From: Acanthaster planci
Lineage: Eukaryota > Echinodermata > Asteroidea > Valvatida > Acanthasteridae
Assembly: GCF_001949145.1 (NCBI RefSeq)
Contig: NW_019091358.1
Location: 2,474,535-2,538,534 of the forward strand
Length of the DNA: 64,000 nt
Direction: 5' to 3'
Both the position numbers and the translations under genes were made by a program. Shown here piece after piece: positions 1 through 52,800 of this stretch (its first letter is position 1; every line of letters begins with the position of its first letter). Under the pieces are notes generated by a model. It saw only the letters and a list, made by a program, of their open reading frames with translations, was not told the DNA's origin and did no database searches.

Positions 1-43718
<43,718 letters not shown>

Positions 43719-44682
43719 CTTGCCAGGGTGCCAGGTACGCGTGTTGGCACAGAGACCGCCCTCATGAGTCACCTTTCCGCTGTACATGTTTATTTGCGCA
43801 AGTCCCTGCACGTAGATTGTCATGTTGTGCGCAAAGGAGTACCGTACATGTACGTTTTTCCTAATTCGAGCCTAGGAACCCGGAAGGAAACAAGTATGAA
43901 AATTGCGCAGCGGTGACTGAGATACTTGCACAACTAAGGTACATACATGTAGGTAATTTCCACTGTTGTGGTAGGCCTAAATTTAATATCGTACCATCTC
44001 GGCATGATCAGAACACCCCATTCCAACATGTGTAACATTTCCATTCATGACTCTTGTCAAGCATTGTCCAAATTTGCAAGCATTGATTGGATGAAAAAGC
44101 AATGCTTTTTAAGCTAGGACTGTTCCTGGTATGTACGGGAAAGTAAAAACTGAGGCCTTAGCTAGCTGTACATGTACATGTAATTGCTCGTTACATGGAA
44201 TTCATTATTTTGAAAAGATTCCATATAGGCCTAATACCACTAGCACAAACCCCAGTATTACTATGGACTGGTCTGAAAAAAAAGTGTTTCCTTAGTGAAC
44301 ATGGTGAAGACTTTAATATTTTCACTGTTAAATTTGATGTCTTGGGTCATATTAGATGGCTTGTACTATAGGCCTATATATATTGGTCACGGCTGGGCAA
44401 GATAAGTGATGTCCAGTCTTTCTAGTATTACTTCCAGAATTGAGTTGATATTACTAGTCAGTCAGAGTCAGGATTTGATGTTCTTTCATACAGCCTAGTA
44501 AGTGTGAAAGGTGCACTCTCCTCAAAAGCTTAATTCCCCCCCACCCAAACTTGTTAGGAGGTATTCCAAGATCCTCTCTGCCTCCTCCCACCCCATATGT
44601 CTACAGCCATGTCCAAGCCTGATGACATGATTCTGGCATTTTAAATCACTTGGCTATTCATGTCACAGAGATTCCCCGTAAC
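43719..44682. promoter_or_regulatory. Divergent intergenic region, ALDH7A1 / TMEM234
   Basis: 964 bases separate the ALDH7A1 start codon (minus strand) from the TMEM234-like start codon (plus strand), so both promoters must lie here or within 5' leader exons. An ACATGTACATGTA word occurs near 44168 and a TATATATA stretch near 44375. No transcription start can be fixed from sequence alone. Confidence 0.5.
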
Positions 44683-44856
44683 ATGGCCGATATAAGCGTA
44701 CTATGGCAGTCCCTGTCGCTGATCATGGTTGCGCTCCTCTGGGGAGCAACCAATCCGCTCATGAAGAGAGGCGGGGAGGGCATCCAGCGAGTCCAGAGGG
44801 GCGGCAGGGTGGCACAGTTTTTGGCAGAGCTGAAGTTCCTGATTTTGAACTGGAAG
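44683..44856 (+). CDS. TMEM234: TMEM234-like exon 1
   Basis: Fifty-eight codons from MADISVLWQS to LILNWK, containing the first membrane segment and the WGATNPLMKRG motif. Donor AAG|GTGAAA, phase 0. Confidence 0.9.
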
Positions 44857-46405
44857 GTGAAAGCAATTACATGTACTTCAAACTGCATCAAATCAACCAT
44901 TACTATCTTTTTCAGATGCATTAGTGATAGTTTTAGTAGCGTCTGTAGTGTTGGTGCAACCCTTCATTGCCCTCACTTTAACAGGATGGATTCAATGCAA
45001 CTTTTCAAAGGGGTGTTAGGCCACTTTTCAGGTATTCTGCTTCAAATTGCATGAGAAAGAGAAGAGTAATCATTATTTTGGCAATAGTTGGATAGCAATG
45101 TACAAAATGTGGCTCTGGCACGGCAACACTTTTCTTAATTTCCAGCTTCATTTTAAAATTCTGTTGTGTTGTCTTTATTTCAGTACATCCTGCCATTCCT
45201 TGTAAATCAAAGTGGATCAGTTCTTTTCTATCTAACGCTAGCTTCAGCAGGTTGGTAAAAAATTTTTTGAGGGGGGTGGTTAAACTCCAAATCAAGTACC
45301 TGCCCCCATCGGCTTTCTAGTTACCCATAACAATGACAGTTTAATTCCAGTTAGAAAATATCATTTTCGGTCAGTTTACATCAACTACATTGCAGAAACG
45401 GTAACACTTGTTTGTCTTATAATTGAAATGAAATTTCCTATGATCACAAAATGGAGGTAGAGCTAAATTCAAGCAGTTGGTTTTGGCTTATCCATCAGCC
45501 AATCATGGACATTGTTGGATCAAAGACTTTGATAGGTTTATATAAATATGTATACCTTTTCGGTTACCATCAACCAGTTGACCATAATGTCCCAATATGG
45601 GCATTTCACAATAGTGCGCCTCCAAGAGTTTGCAACGTGTTGACCAATCACAATGTGTGAAATCTCTCAACCCAGTGCGCTTTTGGAAAAGGTCGACAGA
45701 TTTTGTGCATTGTGATTGGCCAACGCATCGCAAACTCTTGGAGGCACACTAATATGAATTGCCCGTATTGGTAAATTCTTGAGAAAGAGCTGCTCCACTT
45801 AAAGGCCCTGAACTATAATGGTTACACACCAGTAAAGCCTTTTTTCCTGCATTTTTGCCTCAGGATTCCCTCAGTGAGTGAAATGTTTTACATGTATTTT
45901 TGTTTGTTTATATATTCAGAGCTTTCATTAGCTGTACCTATCACCAATGCACTAACATTCATCTTCACCACGCTAACGGGAAAGATGCTGGGTGAAGATA
46001 TTGATGGGAAAGGTAATAACAAGACTGCTGGTTTGAAGCAACCTGGCTCTTGAATGAGCTCTGTTGTGCGTTTTCTAATTTTACTACTTTAGATTAAGAT
46101 TTAGAAAAAGTGATGTGTTTGTGTTTCCCTAAAGTAGGGCCGAATTGTTGAAGTATTGGAACAGTGGACACCAGGCCTTGAGTAGCATCTGCATTTGTTT
46201 GTCTGCATTAATGCGAACGCATACTCTCCGGATGGGGTTTATGTACTGGACAGGAAAATGATAAGGGTGATGACGAGGATGAGGATGATGGTAAATGGAA
46301 TTAATCAGACAGACGTGAATTCTCAGTGGTTTCTTTGCAGAAACCTACGTTGGAATGGCACTTGTGGTGGCTGGAGTCACTCTCTGTGTTTGGGATAAGA
46401 CTTGA
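44683..46405 (+). CDS. TMEM234: TMEM234-like small multispanning membrane protein, 4 exons
   Basis: Exons 44683-44856, 45184-45250, 45920-46012 and 46341-46405 join to 132 codons plus a TGA stop, with all introns GT-AG. Landmarks shared with TMEM234/UPF0546: N-terminal VALLWGATNPLMKRG followed by IQRVQ, YILPFLVNQSGSVLFYLTLA, ELSLAVPITNALTFIFTTLT with GKMLGEDI, and a final VGMALVVAGVTLCVW segment. Four hydrophobic segments are predicted. The family is related to half-size EamA/DMT transporters; its molecular substrate is not established. An upstream in-frame Met (44650, MAIHVTEIPRN) exists, but the family starts near MADIS. A candidate AATAAA lies at 47448, one kilobase past the stop. The gene is divergent to ALDH7A1 and convergent with aquaglyceroporin A. 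Confidence 0.92.
45184..45250 (+). CDS. TMEM234: TMEM234-like exon 2
   Basis: YILPFLVNQSGSVLFYLTLA then SA plus one base; second membrane segment. Acceptor TTCAG, donor G|GTTGGT. Confidence 0.92.
45251..45919. other. TMEM234-like intron 2
   Basis: 669 bases containing the third copy of the 176-bp MITE. Confidence 0.8.
45594..45769. mobile_element. 176-bp palindromic MITE, copy 3
   Basis: AATATGGGCATTTCACAATA at the left and TGAATTGCCCGTATT at the right. Internal GTTGACCAATCACAATG faces CATTGTGATTGGCCAAC. The outer CCAAT/ATTGG extends the palindrome by a few bases in this copy. Confidence 0.88.
45920..46012 (+). CDS. TMEM234: TMEM234-like exon 3
   Basis: Encodes (E)LSLAVPITNALTFIFTTLT then GKMLGEDIDGK plus one base; third membrane segment and the LGEDI motif of the family. 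Acceptor TTCAG|AG, donor G|GTAATA. Confidence 0.93.
46341..46405 (+). CDS. TMEM234: TMEM234-like exon 4
   Basis: Encodes (E)TYVGMALVVAGVTLCVWDKT and a TGA stop; fourth membrane segment. Acceptor TTGCAG|AA. Confidence 0.92.
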
Positions 46406-49400
46406 GAGGCTTGTGGGATAGGACTTCCGAAAATGAGGACAGGCGACTCTAAGTGATGAGGAAACTCAGCCAAGAGAGACTGGTGGTAGAAAAGCTGACT
46501 CATCTCATAACAAGGGTCCAGGTTTGAGATTTTGATTAGCCAGGATGTTGCCCAGGAACCTGGCAGAACTTTGAAGCTGATATTTTAAGATGAGACAAGA
46601 AATAGTTGATGAAAATTGGTGTTCAATTCACCTATATCTGAAATGAATGTCATACTTGTGCGTCTGTATCTTGTTTGTAATACCGGGGCTTGGATAAAGT
46701 CATTTAATTGTTGTGGACTGGTCATGTGTCATGTTAATACAGTCGGACCTCGTTGATAAAAGGTCCTTTTGACTTTGCATATTACCTTGTTATGACAGGA
46801 ACCTTGTGTTTTCAGGAATGAAAACAATGAAAAACAAAGCCGAGAAACAGTGCGCCATCTTCTGGGATTACTAGACCCAAAGGGAGTCGACAAAGAGGGC
46901 GACGGCAACAGTACATTTTCTAAAGGCATACAAAGAAATTGCTGTAAAGACTGACAAACTATGTAATGTAATGTAAACTATGTAATGGGACTATTTTGAT
47001 ATTTGGTCTTCCATGATATTGTGGATAAGTTTTTGGCGTGTCTGAGTTGTTGGTACTGCACTATGAAACTATGTCTTGGCTGTGATACCCACTCACGATA
47101 CGCGTTGGAGTTCTTCAGTTTTAACGCCGTCAAAACTTGCATGCACGTACATGTAGTTCCCTGTGATGGTTTTTGAGACAACTTGAGACAAGATTGCATT
47201 CAATTAATACAGGGATGACTCTGTAACCAGTTCCACCTCAAACCGGTTTTGTCTTGAATGTGGTATCATTTTGAAGAGAGGTAAGATTACATTTCAAGGT
47301 AATCATTCATTGATTTCAATTTATGGCACAGTACCACAGCTTTCATCTTTTTTATTTTTCGATGCAATTGGTAATTCCTGAGGATTCCCTTGAAGAAGCA
47401 CGGCAACCTTTTTCTTTTCGTTAGGCGTGAAAAAATGCCACTTTCAAAATAAAATTGTCAACCACTCTTAAATGACCACTCTGTGAATTCGAGACTCCCC
47501 AAATCCAGAACCTAACCTACTTTTAAATTTGAAAGTCTAAAAAAGTCACCCCTAAGATTTTAATGTTACTTGTTTTGGATATATTTCAGTTGTTTGGTCC
47601 TCTTAATTTTATTGTCAGATAAGTTTAAATATCCGAGGAAGAAAATCACATGATTGAACAAGCTGGAGTTGGAGTCTCCCGCGGTTTCTCAAGCTTCCTC
47701 CTCGTTTGATAATATCACTCGATGAAACTTTATTAATACCTAACTTACGCTGTGAAACCAAAAAAAAGGCCAGAGAGGTTTCTTTATGATCAACAAAATG
47801 AAAGCTCATCGGCTTAGTATTATTTTAAAGGCTGGCACGTTTCCACATTAGATCCGGTCTATGTAGAGCGCATCGCAGTATTGCATACACAAGGACACTG
47901 ACCAAACATGGAAGGGTCTGTGACCTGTACAAAGCGGAATTTTCATCTTCCCACGACTTGTCATCGTATTCTGTCCTCGCATTTCGGTAAAGTCTTATTC
48001 ACCGGCCCGAACCAGCAGTCTTCCTTATTCCTTCAAACAGGACTGAAGGGCCAAGCCTTCATGCCGGACCTTGGAAGTTCTGAAAAAAGAGGAATACTTG
48101 GAGAAACGGATACATGTCAATTCGTCACCCATATTGCTCACACATTTATTTACATTTAAATTCTACATTTAGCAAGGTTGTCAATCATTAGGCTATAGGT
48201 ATGTACACGCAGCACTCGAATTCTTTAGGAAAATACACATTAACAGGATAAATGTGCTAAAACCCGCACGTTTATAATTAAGGGTATTGCATGAACACCT
48301 AAGACAAGCACGATAGAATTTACCTGAGTTCATAACAATACTCCTTGTTGGTAATGCTGTCTACTGATGATGTCTATTCCTGATTCATCCTCTCTTTTTT
48401 GTGCTAATTTTCTTAATTGCTGTCTTATCCAAGAAATTACCAAACACTTTGATGTATATAAACACTCCACTCATGAATAAATATACATCCCACATACATC
48501 GCTATAATTGTTAAAATATTGGCAAGTTATTGCACTTCTTTGCGCGATTCTCATCACTATAAATTATAATTTGTAAATACACTTGATACTGCTTACACAA
48601 TGGCATTAACTTTGTTGATTATATTTAACTGCAGCCCTGACGAGGTACAAGAAGTTACAGAGTTGAATTGATGGCCACATTAATAGTTATCTTATAAAAC
48701 AAAACCATTCGAACTAAACCCAATTTTTGCCTTTATTAAGTGATTGGTGAATTCAAAAGTCCAATTTGTGTTTGTGTTCAAGAGAACAGCAGAACAATTT
48801 CCTGTCAATAGAAATATTGGTATCATTTCCAGAAACCTAAATCGAAAAGAATTTCTTTTGAATTGAAGGACTGTATGACGAGGGCAAGCGTAACCAGTGG
48901 CTTTGGCGTTTTGTACGCGTGCAACTTGGCGCATTACCACCATATCACAGGCATGCGCAAAATGTGTGCGCTAGATACGCGCCTCCAAAGTGCTAGCTGT
49001 ACGGAGCTGGATTCAAGCTTTTCGTAAAGAGGTAGTTTGGAAAAGTGCCTGTAAATTTTCAACAAATTTCTTATTCAAAATGTTCCTTTCATCTGTTTTT
49101 AGATCAAATTAATCAGTTATCACTTAAATTCAGTAGAATCTGTGGGAGACGTTTTATAAAACAAATATGACTACATGTACTTATCTTGTGGTGTAGGTTG
49201 CCTGTATCCATGGAACATTATATTTACCCTCTGCTTCGCCTTAGGTGATAGTATTTTCTAAGGATCACTTCAAGCGGCTAGTTTTACTGCATCACTTTAA
49301 GCTGTCAGTGTTTGTGTAACATGAACCTCTAAATTGGAAGAACTTGGTATACTAATGCATAGATAATTTACGCCTGTAACCTTTCAAGGACGAAATTAAA

Positions 49401-49666
49401 TACATGCAGCTTCTACTGAATTGCATTACAAGGTAGCAGCAGACACCATTGTTATTTCCTACCAAGGGGCATATTTAAATACAACAACTTCAGTATTTCT
49501 ACCTTATAGAGTGTCTTCGTTTGAGAGTCGGGATGCAAATCAGTTTATCCCTTTTTGGGGGGGAGGGTCTCCTTTCTTCGTTGAGAAGTGACTACATAAT
49601 TGTAGAATCTCGTGTTTTCTGAAAGATTTTGCTAATTAGGTACCTGTTTTCAGGATATTTCAGCTA
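46406..49666. other. Convergent intergenic region and 3' UTRs
   Basis: 3.3 kb between two convergent stops. Candidate polyadenylation signals are AATAAA at 47448-47453 (plus) and its complement at 48732-48737 (minus). CAGTCGGACCTCGTTGATAA near 46741 resembles a pogo/mariner end, with no partner seen. No supported gene. Confidence 0.55.
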
Positions 49667-49829
49667 TCAAGCACCTGTCTCTTCTAAAGGTGTCCCCTCG
49701 TTGGCAGAACTTTCGCCGACATTCTTTGGGTGGTGCATTTCCACGAATAAGAAGTAAAAGTTGGCCCCGCACAGCCCCCCTAGTAGCGGTACAAAGGTTG
49801 GCACCCACCACCAGTGCATTCCATGAGGC
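49667..49829 (-). CDS. Aquaglyceroporin A exon 6 and stop
   Basis: [20 protein letters not shown], then GANFYFLFVEMHH and an acidic tail PKNVGESSANEGTPLEETGA before TGA (49669-49667). Acceptor TTCAG|G. HWWWVP is a glycerol-channel landmark of helix 6. Confidence 0.95.
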
Positions 49830-52800
49830 CTGAAAGAGTAGGGTTTGGCATTTTATACGGAGTTTAGTGTTTTATGTGTTTGTTGTCAACCCTCCAGTCC
49901 CGATTAAATTCAGGTGACAGCGAGCTTTGGCTTTAAGGTCACTGTTTGTGTTTGCTATGCATGGCGTCACTTCCATTAGCGATGAAATTCAGGTAATAGT
50001 GAGCTTTGGCCTTTAGGTCACTGTTTCATGTTTATTATATCACATCCACTGACGATGAAATTCATGTAATAGGCCAAGTATATCAGTCTTTGAGAGTTTT
50101 CTCTAGAGTGTAGGCAGCTGACTTCATTGACCGACATCGGGGAAACTAATAACCTCCTTCCGAACACCAGAGTTGGAGTCGAGTCCACGACCTCCAAGGC
50201 TGAGTCTGAGGTCTCCAAGGCCAAGACTGATCGAGTCTCTGCCATTCAAGGCTAGAGTGGCCAAGGCCGAGACCAAAGTCAGTTACGTGTATTACACACA
50301 TGCATGTGTAGCATAACCTTACACGATCGAAGGTGAGTTTCTCTAATATATCACCGTTGGCAGGACGCGTTTGAGGAAAGATAAAAGCTGGGAAAACTGA
50401 AACAAAACGGGAGGCCCGGAACCAGCCTCCACTCTTTCTTCAAGTCAAAACGGTGCCGAGGCTAAGACCAAGTCATTACTTAGCGAAGCGAAGGCTTTAA
50501 AAAATCGGCCTCCAGGTCAAGGCCTCGAACAATGCTGAAATTTTATTTTCCTCAAGTACAGTTCTGACAAAGAAACAACACAACAAGTTGGGCTGCATCA
50601 ATGGAGGTGCAACAAAGATGTACGAAGGTATGCATACAACAGGAGACTGGAAACAAGTTGAGCATGCGGAGGAAGGGCCTCGGCCGTACACCTGATCACA
50701 CTATCACCGCTGCATGTTAACAAGCCAGGCTTCTCACAGAGAATAGCCCGTTTAGAACGGACCCAAAATATATTACGGTATTATCCGAGTAAAGCAACAG
50801 CTTTGTCCACAATTGAGATTGCGGACACAAGAAGATTGGTTGAGCGGGCTTTCGCACAGTTGTGGGGAAGGGAAAGGATTAACATGTTGTGGATGTGGTT
50901 AGTTTAAATCACAGAGGTTATTTTCTCTTTATTGTTTCTTTTTTAAGTTCTTTCTTGCTGGAAAAGATCAATTTTGAAAGGCTATTATATTAACTGCCCA
51001 AATCTGTAGCCGTGAAGTATATTTTGGGGACAAAAGCTCACCTCAACGCGTTCTCAATCAGGTAATACCGTAATACGAGGCCCGCTCCAAGCCTTGTTTG
51101 TTAACAGCGGTAGATCATCCGATCGGCTGTGAGAATTCCGTGAAAGCGATCTCCGGAATATTCCTATGGTCGTTCATGTCTGATAGCAGCACACTTGAAA
51201 TAACTGCCAAAAATAATGACAAGGAGTTGTTAAAAACCAAGGACAAACACATAAACTTACTGCCACACATCAGCTCCGTATCCGACCTGCCAGGACAGCA
51301 ACCGACCGGCCAAGTCCCTGGCTGGATTCATGGGCGCTCCAGCGTTGTGTCCCCATGCCAGAATGATAACTGCCACGGACAGACCCACAAAGAACGGCTC
51401 CATCCCTTTAGTCGGTTTACCATTTCGCTCGTCGAAAAACATCAGGGTGCAGTGCAGCAAGAGACCGGTGTTAATAATCTATTGATGATTAACATCTTGC
51501 AATGCTCAATTCAAAAGTTCAAATTTGAAACAGTGAAAAACCTCGTCTGGGTAAGTTCATGAGTTGTCGTGCGTGGTCTTATTTTTGAAAGGTTTTTCAC
51601 ATGTACAAGAAATGAAATCTATCCCAGACGTGCCAACATGCCGTATTCCTTCAGGAGGTCAGGCATTACCACACAATATATCAGAAATTTTGAATGAACT
51701 ATAGTGTGGCGATGCCTGACCTCCCTCAGGAAGGAGAAGGGCGAGGTTGGCAGGTCTGCTATCCCCGTGATTTGTGTAAGCACTTTTAATGGGTCATTTT
51801 TATGTTAACAAACAGTACGGTCAATTACAAACAATGGGTCCGCTTTCTACAGTTCAAGAGCAAATTCACGAAAACACCGCAGGCTGTTCCCCCCCTTCTT
51901 TTTTATTAAAACAAAAAGTGAGCCAGTTAACGCGAAGTATAACGTGACACTTGCCTGTTCAGCGAGACCTACCCAGAGCCCAAAGTATGGCTGCGGATAG
52001 GTGCAGAAGATCCCTCCTGTCCCAGTAGGTCCAAAAACTGTCCGGTTCCCGTTGTCAAAATGATCCAGCCCAGCTATAAAACCCAAGACAATTAAGGTAG
52101 AAAGCAAAACTGTACTACCAAACGTTGGCCTGTATTCATAGATCAGTTTTTATACACTGCAGAGTCTGTGCCTGTGGAATCAGATTCAAACGGTCTTCAG
52201 AGTTTTCTTAGTCTCCACCCTTTTACCCTGGATGGTCATATGATACAAACCAAAGACTGCGCAAGTCACTGATTCAAGCTCACGACATACAGTGGGGGCC
52301 TGGAGGGTTTTTCTTTCAACTTTCTCAACTTCTTTTCTCGACACCACAACATTATTCACTTTTTTTTAAGGTGTTTCAAATTTTCTAGCCTGCATCTCAG
52401 AAGTGTTGCACGATTTTTTTGACAGGTTCGTTGAATGGGTCCATGTTAAAGATTCAGCATGCTCAAAGACTTCTGTAAAACTGCCCCAAAAGCCGACAAA
52501 TGTCCGGGTACCTGTCTTGGATTCAAATTAATTAACACAGTTTGGTGCACCGGTGGCTGGTCCTGATGCATGCAACTGTATTGGCTGTCGCAACCGTGTG
52601 AACAGTATAGCCTAATGACGTAGATTTGGAATTGTCTTGAGGGAAGCGGGGCTTCAGCTCTCATGCAAGCCTTCCTTTGTAGATCCACCACTGCAGAATG
52701 TCGATTGCTGAATGTTCTTTACTGTTCACTACATTTCGAAATATAACCCTTAAGAAGCCCTACACACTTACAGAAGGTGGATGGCTGAATGTTCTTTACT

